64,000 bases of DNA from Yinghuangia seranimata (GCF_029953285.1 NZ_JASAOI010000011.1:186001-250000); one strand, 5' to 3'; positions 25,612 to 35,871 are shown, counted from the first letter of the stretch. Made by a program: numbers and translations. The notes: generated by a model not told the origin, from the letters alone.

Positions 25612-28203
25612 ATGCACGACGAGACAACCGGCCGCGCCGACGATCCGACCGCAACAACGGACTCCGGCGACCCGGTCGCCCACCGACGCCCCCCGCACCA
25701 GACGGTGAACGCTCCCACACCCCACGAGCGCGCCCCAGACACCGCTCCACCGCCCCCTGAACGCCCTCCAGCCGCGCCGCAGCGGCACCACGAGCCGCCG
25801 ACTGCGGGAATGGTCCTCCCGCCCCCGAGAAGCCACCCCAACGCCGCCGCGACGGAGAACGACGCGACGGCACAGCCTGACGCGACGGCTGCGGACGCGC
25901 CTGCGGAACGGGTCGACGCCGACGCGGTTCGTGCTGACCACGCCCTGACCCAGCCCGCCGATGCGGGGCCCGAGGCACCGGCTGAAGCCGCCCCGGCTTC
26001 CGTCGGTCGGGGGTGGCGGCGCTTTGCCGGTGTGGCTGCGCCGGCCGCGCGCGGGGTCGGCGGGTGGGTCGCCGGCGGCCACGGCGGCTCCGTCGGTGCG
26101 GACGACGACGCGACGGCTGCGGACGCGCCTGCGGAACGGGTCGACCCCAACGTCCCCGCCGACCGCGCCCGACCCCAGCCCGCCGAAGCAGGATCCGCGG
26201 CCCCGCCAGCCGAACCCGCCCCGGCCCCCCCTGGTCGGCGGTGGCTGCGCTGTGTCGACGTGGCTGTGCGCGTGGTCGGCGGGCGGGGTGCCCGGGGGCG
26301 CGGCAGCTCTGTTGGCGTGGGGGAGGACTCCACCGCGCGGGCCGGGGTGTTCGCGGAGTCGTGGGTCGGACCGGGGCCTGCTGGTGTTCGAGCCCGTCGG
26401 TGGTTGTTGTCCATTGCCCATGTGCCGCAAAGGGCCGCGGCCCGTCCGACTGCTCAGGGTGTCGTCGGTGAGTCGGCTAACTGGTCGACCCGCTCCGCTC
26501 GTCGGCGGTGGGTGGGGGTCGGAGTCCATCTCGTCTGGCCGTCGCTGCTCGCCACCTGGCTCACCTACTCCGTCGGGCGGTACGGGTTCGCGCCGATGGA
26601 CCAAGGGTTCACGCAAGCGCTCTCGTGGCGGATCCTGCACGGGCAGGTGCCGCACGCGGACTTCTTCTCTCCTCGGCCCGCCGGGTCGGCGGTGTTCCAT
26701 CTCGTCGACTTCGTTCTGCCGGGGCCGCTCATGCTGGTCCAAGCCTGGGTCGCGTGCCTGGAGTTCGTTGGTTCGGCGGTGGCTCTGGCCGTGCTCGCGA
26801 CCGGGCGGGGGGTTGTTCGGTTCGGGCCGTTGCTCGTCGGGTGTGTGGCGGCGGCTGCGATGGTCGATCTGCATATGTGGCCTGCCATGACGTGGCACAC
26901 CACGGACGGGATCTTCTTCGCGTCGGTCGGCTGGGCTCTCGTCGATCGGGGCCGCCGTAGGACGGCCGTGCGGCGGAGCGGGCTGGTCGTCGCCGGGTGT
27001 GCCGTCGTGTGCAAGCAGAGTTTCGCGCCCGTGCCGCTGGTCGCCGCTGCGTTGCTGTTGTCGGGGCCGGATCGGCGTGCCCGGGTTCGGGAGCTGCCGC
27101 TCCTCGCCGGGGTGCCCGTCGCGTACGTCGTGTGGGTCGTGCTCGGCGGCGGTGCGGCCGAGCTGCCGGATCAGCTGCTCGGGGCCGACGGGGTCTGGGG
27201 TGAGCGGCTGCTGACGATGCTGCCCGACATGTTGCGGGGCACTCCGCAGGAGGCCCGATGGGCGGTGCTGTACGGCCTGGCGCTCGTCGGGTGGGTGCTC
27301 GCCCGGCGCCTCCCCACAGTCCCGCGGTGGGCCGACCTCGGGGCGCGTGCCGTGGCCTCGGTGGCGGTCGTCGGGGAGCTCGCACAGGCGAGCATGAGTT
27401 TCGACCGGGTCCTCTACTCCTGCCTGCTGTGGTGGATGCTCCTGGCCGCCGCCGTCGCGGACGCCCTCGTCCGGCGCCGGCCGCCCGTCCGGGCGCTGCC
27501 GGTGCTCGCGCTCGGGTGGATGGCCGCGTTGTCGTACGGCTACGACGTGCCCGCGCTGGTCGGCGGCTCGCTGGCCCTGACGCTCCTGGTCGTGCTGTGG
27601 CGGGACGTGCCACCGCCGATCCGTCCCGGAGGGCTCCGACGCACGGGCGTGCTCGTCGTCGCCGGGGCGCTCGTCGCGTCCGCCGGCGCCGTCAAGCTGA
27701 TCCACGTCCGCGACACCTACGGCTACCTCGACGGCGGCCGTCCAGGCCTGACCCACGGCATGGGCGCGGTCTCGTCGGACCTGCGGGGCATCCGCACCAC
27801 CGAGGGCGACCTGCGGTACATGGCGCAGATCCGCGACTGCGTCGCGGCGCGGCCCGCGAGCCGGGTCGCGGTGCTGCCGGACGCCGCCGCGGCGTATCCG
27901 CTGTTCCGCCTGGACAACCCGTTCCCGATGGACTGGCTGTACGTCAAGGAGGTCACCAACCCCGAGGCCCGCAAGCTCATGGTCAAGAGGGCCAAGGAGC
28001 TCGACCGCGAGGGCGACTACCTGGTGCTGTTCTCGACGCTGGACGTGCGGTTCCTGGCGAAGCCCGGCTACGTGCCCGACCTGGTGCGCCCCGACCAGCC
28101 CATCCGGCACTGGTCGCGCATCGAGGTGCTGGTGCGCCGTGAGCTGCACGGGGAGGTGTTCGGGTGCGGGTCCTTCGTCGCGGTGTGGGCCCCCGGGCGC
28201 TGA
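25612..28203 (+). CDS. GT-C-type membrane glycosyltransferase-like protein with duplicated low-complexity N-terminus
   Basis: This protein is 863 residues from the ATG at 25612 (gagggg 5 nt upstream). The first 300 residues or so are hydrophilic and Ala/Pro/Asp-rich and contain a tandem duplication of about 76 residues (both copies begin DATAADAPAERVD). From about residue 305 it becomes a polytopic membrane protein of roughly ten helices. Its first external loop (GRYGFAPMDQGFTQALSWRI, then HGQVPHADFFSPRPAG) has the Asp-containing arrangement of GT-C enzymes that use polyprenyl-phosphate sugars. The C-terminal 180 residues are a soluble extracytoplasmic domain. It lies 2.5 kb from the DPA cassette, so a DPA-dependent arabinosyltransferase role is possible but unproven. 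Translation of the low-complexity N-terminus is less certain than the core. Confidence 0.65.
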   Translation: MHDETTGRADDPTATTDSGDPVAHRRPPHQTVNAPTPHERAPDTAPPPPERPPAAPQRHHEPPTAGMVLPPPRSHPNAAATENDATAQPDATAADAPAERVDADAVRADHALTQPADAGPEAPAEAAPASVGRGWRRFAGVAAPAARGVGGWVAGGHGGSVGADDDATAADAPAERVDPNVPADRARPQPAEAGSAAPPAEPAPAPPGRRWLRCVDVAVRVVGGRGARGRGSSVGVGEDSTARAGVFAESWVGPGPAGVRARRWLLSIAHVPQRAAARPTAQGVVGESANWSTRSARRRWVGVGVHLVWPSLLATWLTYSVGRYGFAPMDQGFTQALSWRILHGQVPHADFFSPRPAGSAVFHLVDFVLPGPLMLVQAWVACLEFVGSAVALAVLATGRGVVRFGPLLVGCVAAAAMVDLHMWPAMTWHTTDGIFFASVGWALVDRGRRRTAVRRSGLVVAGCAVVCKQSFAPVPLVAAALLLSGPDRRARVRELPLLAGVPVAYVVWVVLGGGAAELPDQLLGADGVWGERLLTMLPDMLRGTPQEARWAVLYGLALVGWVLARRLPTVPRWADLGARAVASVAVVGELAQASMSFDRVLYSCLLWWMLLAAAVADALVRRRPPVRALPVLALGWMAALSYGYDVPALVGGSLALTLLVVLWRDVPPPIRPGGLRRTGVLVVAGALVASAGAVKLIHVRDTYGYLDGGRPGLTHGMGAVSSDLRGIRTTEGDLRYMAQIRDCVAARPASRVAVLPDAAAAYPLFRLDNPFPMDWLYVKEVTNPEARKLMVKRAKELDREGDYLVLFSTLDVRFLAKPGYVPDLVRPDQPIRHWSRIEVLVRRELHGEVFGCGSFVAVWAPGR
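25879..25917 (+). repeat. 39-bp direct repeat, copy 1, within the GT-C-like gene
   Basis: This is identical over 39 bp to 26107-26145. The copies are 228 bp (76 codons) apart and in frame, marking a recent internal duplication in the N-terminal low-complexity region. Confidence 0.9.
26107..26145 (+). repeat. 39-bp direct repeat, copy 2, within the GT-C-like gene
   Basis: This is identical to 25879-25917. The surrounding 76-residue units are otherwise diverged, so the exact match may reflect gene conversion or a shorter recent copy. Confidence 0.9.
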
Positions 28204-28242
28204 CCGCGCCGCGGATCGCCGCCGTTTGTCGGAGCGAAGCCG

Positions 28243-28254
28243 TACGGTGGTCGC

Positions 28255-28255
<1 letters not shown>
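28243..28255 (+). promoter_or_regulatory. Predicted -10 element for a leaderless uvrB transcript
   Basis: TACGGT (28243-28248) ends 6 nt before the uvrB GTG. The 51-nt gap to the previous stop contains no ribosome-binding site. No LexA-type box was seen here. Confidence 0.45.
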
Positions 28256-30336
<2,081 letters not shown>

Positions 30337-30535
30337 CGGGGCGGTCGCACGCCCTATCAGGCGAACCCGTGGAGAACAGAGGGAACGACCCGCTGTATCG
30401 AAACGTCATGAACGATAGGTTCGTCACGGATAGGACCTCGGCCGATTCCTTCAGCGGGAACTCCGGCTGGGCACTACGCTGCGGGCGCGAGCCGCGTGCA
30501 GCGGAACAAAGCATTTTGTGAGGGGAGACATCACA

Positions 30536-31108
30536 GTGTCCGTCAACATGGTCAAGGGTCAGCGCCTGTCGCTCGAAAAGCAGGGCGGCGGCCAGCTCAC
30601 CCTGGTCCGGATGGGCCTGGGCTGGGACGCGGTGAAGAAGAAGGGCCTGTTCGGCAGCCGCGAGCGGGACATCGACCTGGACGCCTCGTGCGTGCTGTTC
30701 GCCGACCAGCAGCCGGTCGACGCCGTGTACTTCGGCCACCTTCGCAGCGACGACGGCTCGGTCCAGCACACCGGTGACAACCTGACGGGTGCCGGCGACG
30801 GCGACGACGAGTCGATCATCGTCGACCTGACCCGTGTCCCGGTGCACGTGACCCAGATCATCTTCACCGTGAACTCGTTCCAGGGCCAGACCTTCCAGGA
30901 GGTCGAGAACGCGTTCTGCCGCATCGTCGACGAGACCAACGGCCAGGAGCTGGCCCGTTACACGCTCTCCGGCGGTGGCCCGAACAACGCCCAGATCATG
31001 GCGAAGCTGTACCGCCACGGCGACGGCTGGAAGATGAGCGCCATCGGTGAGCCGGCCAACGGCCGCACCTTCACCGAGCTCATGCCGGCGCTCGCCGCGC
31101 ACCTGTAA
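30536..31108 (+). CDS. terD: TerD-family stress protein
   Basis: This protein is 190 residues from the GTG at 30536 (gaggggaga upstream). It is a canonical TerD-domain protein: MVKGQRLSLEK at the N-terminus, GLGWDAVKKKGLFGSRERDIDLDASCV with the Ca2+-binding Asp cluster, FGHLRSDDGSVQHTGDNLTGAGDGDDE, and GEPANGRTFTELMPAL at the end. TerD proteins bind calcium and belong to Ter systems linked to tellurite, oxidative and phage stress and to surface or differentiation processes in actinomycetes. TACGCT at 30475-30480 is a possible -10. The next gene encodes a longer TerD fusion, making a pair. Confidence 0.93.
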   Translation: MSVNMVKGQRLSLEKQGGGQLTLVRMGLGWDAVKKKGLFGSRERDIDLDASCVLFADQQPVDAVYFGHLRSDDGSVQHTGDNLTGAGDGDDESIIVDLTRVPVHVTQIIFTVNSFQGQTFQEVENAFCRIVDETNGQELARYTLSGGGPNNAQIMAKLYRHGDGWKMSAIGEPANGRTFTELMPALAAHL

Positions 31109-31251
31109 GACCGAACACGCCGGACCGCCCCTTCGTGCGTAGGGGCCGGTCCGGCACCGATTTTCGAAGCGGGCCGGGGCCACGTCAGGGACATCCGACG
31201 GCCCCGGCTCGTGCGGTTCCGTCCCTCGGGGGGCGGGGAGGGGAACGCACC

Positions 31252-33045
31252 ATGACCACCGAACTCGTCCGGGGACAAAACCTGCCGCTGCCGGCGTCGC
31301 AGGTCGTGGTCGAGATGACCGCGCAATGCCCGGTCGAACTCGTCGCCGTGCTGCTCGACGCGGACCTGAAGGTGCGCGACGACGCCGACGTGCTCCAGCG
31401 CGACGGGGGTTCGGCGCCCGGCGTGACGCTCCGGCCCCGCGCCGTCGAGGTCGACCTGACGGCGCTGCCGGACGCCGTCGAGCGGGTCATGGTCACGGCG
31501 ACGATCGAGGGCAGCGGCGTGGACCGCTTCGGCGCGGTCGCCGCCCCGGTCGCCACCGTCACCTCCGGGGGCACCCCGGTCGCCACGTTCACCATCGGCG
31601 ACCTGCACACCGAGCGGGCCCTGCAGGCGGTCGAGATCTACCGGCGCCAGGGCGCCTGGAAGGTCCGCGCCGTCGGCCAGGGCTACGAGGGCGGCCTCGA
31701 CGTCCTGCTGCGTGACATGGGCGTCCAGCTGCGTGCCCCGATCGTGGACCGTGCGCGCACGCTGCTCGCCGGCCCCGGCGGCGCCCCGCACACCGCGGCC
31801 AACGCCCCGACGCCGCAGCCGGCCGCCGCCGAGCAGCCCGCGGACACCGCGTCGCCGTTCGCCGGTTCCGCGCCGCGCCCGCAGCCGACCGCCGGGATGA
31901 GCGACGCGCAGCGCGAGGCGGCCGCCCTGGAGGCCCGCCGCCGCGTCGAGCGCCTCTACGAGCAGGTCTGGGGCATCTTCGAGGACGCCGCCCGGTCCGC
32001 CGCCTCGTACCGCTCCTCGGTCGAGTACGCCGACAACCGCCTCGACAACGAGCTCGCCGACGTGCTCGGCGACCCGGCCGCGCGCACGTCGCAGGCCGGT
32101 CTCGCGGCGCAGGACGCGGCACGCGCCAAGCACCGCGACCTGGTCGAGCGGGCGCGTGCCGGACTCGACAAGGACGCCGCGCAACTGAGCGCCGAGGTGG
32201 CGCAGTTGGAGCCGCAGCTGCCGCCGGAGCTGGCGCGCTGGGACTCCCCGGCGTGGGCCGCGTGGAGCGCCCCCGAGGACGTCGCGCTCGCGGTGCGCCT
32301 GGGCGACTTGCACCTGCCGGAGAACCCGCAGCTGCGCATCCCGATGGTGCTGCGCCTGCCGATGGAGCGCGGCCTGTGGATCGACAGCGGCGCCACCGGC
32401 CTGGACGGCGACTCGGTGTCGCGCGGCCCGGAGCAGGTCCGCGCGCGGGCGTCGGAGCTCGCGGCGACGCTGGTCGCGCGCATGCTCTCGGCGTTCCCGG
32501 TCGGCGACCTCAAGCTGCACATCGTCGACCCGGAGGGCAAGGGCGCCGCGGCCGGCCCGTTCGCGCCGCTGGGCGCCACCGGCCTGCTGGTCGGCCCGCC
32601 CGCGACGACGGCGCCGGAGATCACCGCGCTGATGTCGCGGCTCATGGACCGCGTCGAGCTGGCGCGCATGGCGATCGAGAGCGGCGCGACCGACGCGCTG
32701 CCCGAGCACATCGACTTCAGCCGCCAGCTGCTGGTGGTGCACGGCTTCCCGTACGGCTTCGACGACCGCACCGTGACGCAGCTGCGGCACCTGGTCGAGG
32801 AGGGCGGCCGGGTCGGCGTGCACGTCATCGTCGTCGGCGGCCGTGAGGACGCCGCGTCGTTCGGCCCGCTGCTCGACCCGCTGTGGCGCGCGATGCTGCG
32901 TCTGACGCCGATCCCCGAGGACCACATCGCCGACCCGTGGGTGCACCACTCGTGGACCTACACGCCCGACCTGCCGTCCGACGGCACGGGCGTGACGCAG
33001 ACTCTGCTGTCCTGGGTGGCGTCCAGCGCGGCCGGCGGGAGCTGA
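31252..33045 (+). CDS. TerD domain fused to a degenerate FtsK/HerA-like domain
   Basis: This protein is 597 residues from the ATG at 31252 (ggggagggg upstream). Residues 1-165 are a divergent TerD domain (MTTELVRGQNLPLP start; DLHTERALQAVEIYRRQGAWKVRAVGQGYEGGL). A Pro/Ala linker (170-215) and a long helical region (216-345) follow. Residues 345-597 align by eye with FtsK/SpoIIIE ATPases. The P-loop position reads GATGLDGDS (380-388), without the Lys. KLHIVDPEG (421-429) matches the strand ending in IDPK. The Walker B position reads LLVVHGFP (493-500), without the acidic residues. ATP hydrolysis is therefore unlikely, and the region may act as a protein scaffold or pseudo-ATPase. It lies 143 nt after terD and is probably functionally paired with it. 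Confidence 0.8.
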   Translation: MTTELVRGQNLPLPASQVVVEMTAQCPVELVAVLLDADLKVRDDADVLQRDGGSAPGVTLRPRAVEVDLTALPDAVERVMVTATIEGSGVDRFGAVAAPVATVTSGGTPVATFTIGDLHTERALQAVEIYRRQGAWKVRAVGQGYEGGLDVLLRDMGVQLRAPIVDRARTLLAGPGGAPHTAANAPTPQPAAAEQPADTASPFAGSAPRPQPTAGMSDAQREAAALEARRRVERLYEQVWGIFEDAARSAASYRSSVEYADNRLDNELADVLGDPAARTSQAGLAAQDAARAKHRDLVERARAGLDKDAAQLSAEVAQLEPQLPPELARWDSPAWAAWSAPEDVALAVRLGDLHLPENPQLRIPMVLRLPMERGLWIDSGATGLDGDSVSRGPEQVRARASELAATLVARMLSAFPVGDLKLHIVDPEGKGAAAGPFAPLGATGLLVGPPATTAPEITALMSRLMDRVELARMAIESGATDALPEHIDFSRQLLVVHGFPYGFDDRTVTQLRHLVEEGGRVGVHVIVVGGREDAASFGPLLDPLWRAMLRLTPIPEDHIADPWVHHSWTYTPDLPSDGTGVTQTLLSWVASSAAGGS

Positions 33046-33148
33046 CCTCCGCCCCGCTCCGACCGAAGGAATGCGCCCGGAGCGGGTGCGAAGCATCCCT
33101 TACGAGTGGAACCGGCCCGATCCGCCCAACCGCCGGGCCGGTTCTCAC

Positions 33149-33159
33149 TAGGGTGTCCA
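33149..33159 (+). promoter_or_regulatory. Predicted -10 element next to the DnaQ-like start codon
   Basis: TAGGGT (33149-33154) lies only 4 nt before the ATG at 33159, and no Shine-Dalgarno is present. This suggests a leaderless or near-leaderless transcript. Confidence 0.4.
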
Positions 33160-33923
33160 TGGCCGCTGACGGACGACCCTTGGAGTACCTGCCCGTGTTC
33201 TCGTATGCAGGCGTGCCCGGACCCCGTAGTGCGGCCGGGGCGCCCCGGCCGATCGACACGCCTGCCGGGCGGGTCGGCGCGATCGCCGTCCGCGACCTGG
33301 AGTTCGCGGTGGTGGACCTGGAGACGACGGGCTTCTCGCCGGGACGCGGCGACCGCATCGTCGAGATCGGCGTGGTCCGGATCGCGGGCGACGGGCGGGT
33401 GCTGCGCGAGTGGACGACGCTGGTGGACCCGGGGCGCGGCGTCGGCGCGACGCAGGTGCACCGGATCACCGAGGCTGACGTCGCGGGCGCCCCTCGGTTC
33501 GTCGACATCGCGGGGGAGCTGGCCGGGCTGCTGGCCGGCGCGGTGGTGGTCGCGCACAACGCGGCGTTCGAACAGCGGTTCCTGGAGGCGGAGTTCGCGG
33601 CGGCCGGGGTGGCCATGCCGATGGTGCCGGCACTGTGCACGATGCGCCTGGCGAAGGCCACCGCGCTGCCGGTCGCGGACAGCAAGCTCGGCACCTGCTG
33701 CGCCTATTTCGGCCTGGAGTTCCCCGACGCGCACGCGGCGCTCGCGGACGCGCGCGTGACGGCGCGGCTGCTGCCGCTGCTGCTGCGCGAGGCGGGCGCC
33801 GCCGCGCTGACGCTGGCGGTGCCGCCCGCGCGGGCGCCGGAGTACCCGGCGTACACGGGGGTGCTGCGCCCGCGGCGCGGCTTCGAGGCGGACCCGGCGC
33901 GCGGCCTCGGGAAAACCATGTAA
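33159..33923 (+). CDS. DnaQ-like DEDDh 3'-5' exonuclease
   Basis: This protein is 254 residues from the ATG at 33159 (a GTG at 33153 is the alternative). It has the DEDDh exonuclease fold: Exo I FAVVDLETTGFSPGRGDRIVEIG (Asp and Glu), Exo II VVVAHNAAFEQRFLEAEF and Exo III FPDAHAALADARVTARLL with the His and last Asp. It resembles the epsilon subunit of DNA polymerase III but is a stand-alone protein, as in many actinobacterial genomes with several epsilon-like exonucleases. The first 45 residues and the last 60 (PPARAPEYPAYTGVLRPRRG) are outside the domain. Its location within the Uvr/Ter block suggests a DNA-repair or stress role. That is inference from context. Confidence 0.88.
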   Translation: MAADGRPLEYLPVFSYAGVPGPRSAAGAPRPIDTPAGRVGAIAVRDLEFAVVDLETTGFSPGRGDRIVEIGVVRIAGDGRVLREWTTLVDPGRGVGATQVHRITEADVAGAPRFVDIAGELAGLLAGAVVVAHNAAFEQRFLEAEFAAAGVAMPMVPALCTMRLAKATALPVADSKLGTCCAYFGLEFPDAHAALADARVTARLLPLLLREAGAAALTLAVPPARAPEYPAYTGVLRPRRGFEADPARGLGKTM

Positions 33924-33956
33924 AGGTAAAGATCGACTTGGTTATCCCTTTACCTT
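33923..33956 (+). promoter_or_regulatory. AT-rich 9-bp inverted repeat before the TerC-family gene
   Basis: AAGGTAAAG (33923-33931) and CTTTACCTT (33948-33956) are perfect complements separated by 16 nt. They overlap the stop of the exonuclease gene and precede the TerC-family gene by 88 nt. In this GC-rich sequence the AT content stands out. It could be an operator, with TACCTT doubling as a -10, or a hairpin. It lacks a T-tail, so a terminator is less likely. Confidence 0.5.
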
Positions 33957-34044
33957 CTGGCATGCTGGGCGGGGTACCCGTCAGCGTGCCCGGAAGCGAC
34001 CTCCGGCATCGACGACGCACCCTGCCACGTCCGCCGGAGGCCCT

Positions 34045-35049
34045 GTGGATATTTCCCTCACCACCTGGATCGTGACGATCGTGGTCCTGCTGGCCCTGGT
34101 CGGCGTGGACCTGCTCATCAACCGCAAGCCGCACGAGGTGACCCTCAAGGAAGCCGCGCTGTGGGGCGTCTTCTGGGTCGCCCTCGCCGTGCTGTTCGGC
34201 GTCGGACTGTGGGTCGTCTCGGGGGCGGAGCCGGCCGGCGAGTTCTTCGCGGGCTTCATCACCGAGAAGTCGCTCAGCGTCGACAACCTGTTCGTGTTCG
34301 TCCTGATCATGGGCAAGTTCGCGGTCCCCGCGCAGTACCAGCAGCGGGTGCTGCTCGTCGGCGTGCTGCTCGCGCTCGTGCTGCGCGGCGTGTTCATCGG
34401 CCTCGGCGCCGCCGCGGTCGCCGCGTTCTCGTGGGTGTTCTTCATCTTCGGCGCGTTCCTCATCTGGACCGCGTGGAAGCTGGTCAAGGAGGCCCAGTCC
34501 GACGAGGAGGAGGAGTTCGAGGAGAACGCCGTCCTCCGGTGGGTCGAGAAGGTCGCGCCGACCACGAAGGACTACCGCGGCACCAAGCTGGTCGTGAGGG
34601 AGAACGGCAAGCGGCTCGTCACACCGATGCTGATCGTCATGATCGCGATCGGCACCACCGACGTGCTGTTCGCGCTCGACTCGATCCCGGCGATCTTCGG
34701 CCTCACGCAGGAGCCGTACATCGTCTTCACCGCGAACGCGTTCGCGCTGATGGGCCTGCGCCAGCTGTACTTCCTCATCGGCGGGCTGCTGAAGAAGCTG
34801 GTCTACCTGTCGTACGGGCTGTCGATCATCCTCGGCTTCATCGGCGTCAAGCTGGTCCTGGAGGCGCTGCACGGCCAGGGCGTGCACGTGCCGGAGATCG
34901 GGATCCCCGCGTCGCTGGGCTTCATCGTCGTCACGCTGGCGGTTACGACCGTGCTGAGCCTGCGCAAGTCGAAGAAGGACGCCGAGCTCGCCGCCGCGGC
35001 CGAGCGCGAGGCGCGGGACGCGACGGACGAGCCGAGCCGCACCGGCTGA
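34045..35049 (+). CDS. TerC-family integral membrane protein
   Basis: This protein is 334 residues from the GTG at 34045 (cggagg upstream). It has about nine transmembrane helices and the family signature acidic motifs in the membrane: FITEKSLSVDNLFVF (about residues 71-85) and AIGTTDVLFALDSIPAIFG (about 208-226), both with Asp/Glu predicted to coordinate a metal ion. Characterised TerC/Alx relatives export Mn2+ or support metal loading of exported proteins. A charged C-terminal tail (KSKKDAELAAAAEREARD) is cytoplasmic. Its position beside TerD genes fits the known TerC-TerD partnership. The yybP-ykoY riboswitch that often controls such genes was not recognised. Confidence 0.92.
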   Translation: MDISLTTWIVTIVVLLALVGVDLLINRKPHEVTLKEAALWGVFWVALAVLFGVGLWVVSGAEPAGEFFAGFITEKSLSVDNLFVFVLIMGKFAVPAQYQQRVLLVGVLLALVLRGVFIGLGAAAVAAFSWVFFIFGAFLIWTAWKLVKEAQSDEEEEFEENAVLRWVEKVAPTTKDYRGTKLVVRENGKRLVTPMLIVMIAIGTTDVLFALDSIPAIFGLTQEPYIVFTANAFALMGLRQLYFLIGGLLKKLVYLSYGLSIILGFIGVKLVLEALHGQGVHVPEIGIPASLGFIVVTLAVTTVLSLRKSKKDAELAAAAEREARDATDEPSRTG

Positions 35050-35071
35050 CCCGGCGGGCACGACGCGGCAA

Positions 35072-35161
35072 AACGGCGGTGGGGGGGGGCCCGCCCGGGC
35101 CCCCCCCCCCCCCGCCCCGGGGGGGGGGGGGCCCCCCGGGGGGGCCCCCCCCACCGCCGTT
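35072..35161. terminator. G/C homopolymer tract over a probable bidirectional terminator
   Basis: The segment starts aacggcggt followed by nine G and ends with eight C followed by accgccgtt, giving a stem of up to 17 bp with its ends at 35072 and 35161. Between them are several runs of 6-14 G or C. It sits between convergent stops (35049 and 35186), where other such gaps in the window hold clean hairpins. The outer hairpin is credible. The internal homopolymers may not be true sequence. Confidence 0.55.
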
Positions 35162-35185
35162 CGCGTGTCCGTCGAGCCCGGGCGC

Positions 35186-35845
35186 CTACCAGCCGCGCTC
35201 GCGCCACTCCGCCAGGCTCGGCCGCTCCGCGCCCAGCGTGGTGTCGTTGCCGTGCCCCGGGTACACCCAGGTCTCGTCCGGCAGCCGCCCGAAGAGCTTC
35301 TCCTCGACGCCGCCGAGCAGCGACTGGAAGGCTTCCGGGTCGTCGAACGTGTTGCCGACCCCGCCCGGGAACAGGCAGTCGCCGGTGAACAGGTGCGGGT
35401 GGCCCTGCGGGTCGTCGTAGACCAGGGCGATGCTGCCCGGCGTGTGCCCGACGAGGTGGATCGCGGTCAGCGGGACGTCGCCGACCGTGACGGTGTCCCC
35501 GTCGTCCAGGAGCCGGTCGGTCGGCACCGGGACGCCCTCGGCGTCGAACCGCCCGGCCAGCGTCTCGGCGCCCGTCGCCGCCACGACCTCGGCCAGCGCC
35601 TGCCAGTGGTCGGCGTGCCGGTGCGTGGTCACCACCTGCCGGATGCCGTCCGCGCCGATGAGCGTGAGCAGTGTGCCCGCGTCGTTGGCCGCGTCGATCA
35701 GCAGCTGCTCGCCGGTCGCGCGGCAGCGCAGGAGGTAGCAGTCGTTGTCGTAGGGCCCGACCGCGACCTTCGTGATGATCAGATGCGCCAGCTCGCGGAC
35801 CGCCGGCGAGCCGCCGACCTTCACCGCGCCGTGATACGTCGTCAT
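35186..35845 (-). CDS. MBL-fold metallo-hydrolase (glyoxalase II-like)
   Basis: This protein is 219 residues from the ATG at 35845 (gggagga upstream; the longer ORF adds a non-conserved Arg/Pro stretch). The metallo-beta-lactamase motif THRHADHW is THxHxDH, followed by metal ligands in HLVGHTPGS, FTGDCLFPGG and VYPGHGND. This arrangement is that of hydroxyacylglutathione hydrolase-like enzymes. In an organism using mycothiol, the substrate would more probably be a mycothiol thioester or another ester. The next gene upstream encodes a mycothiol-dependent-enzyme homologue, 26 nt away, suggesting an operon for thiol-linked detoxification. Confidence 0.9.
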   Translation of the reverse strand: MTTYHGAVKVGGSPAVRELAHLIITKVAVGPYDNDCYLLRCRATGEQLLIDAANDAGTLLTLIGADGIRQVVTTHRHADHWQALAEVVAATGAETLAGRFDAEGVPVPTDRLLDDGDTVTVGDVPLTAIHLVGHTPGSIALVYDDPQGHPHLFTGDCLFPGGVGNTFDDPEAFQSLLGGVEEKLFGRLPDETWVYPGHGNDTTLGAERPSLAEWRERGW

Positions 35846-35871
35846 AGGGCCATCCTCCCGCCAGGGCGGGT

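Noticed and set aside
24867-26414. Minus-strand open frame of 515 codons over coaE and the next gene
   Set aside because: Antisense shadow; translated product is low-complexity and overlaps two well-supported genes.
25961-26890. Plus-strand alternative frame of 309 codons inside the GT-C-like gene
   Set aside because: Arg/Ser/Pro-rich, no ribosome-binding site, no domain. The main frame has a Shine-Dalgarno sequence and continues into a clear membrane protein.
30410-30422. GAAC-N5-GTTC upstream of terD as a LexA box
   Set aside because: The half-sites are 5 nt apart instead of 4 and the flanks do not match the TCGAAC/GTTCGA form. Left as an unassigned dyad.
33924-34044. yybP-ykoY (Mn2+) riboswitch before the TerC-family gene
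   Set aside because: Such riboswitches often precede these genes, but I could not find the conserved GGGGAGUA core or the paired helices in this 121-nt gap.
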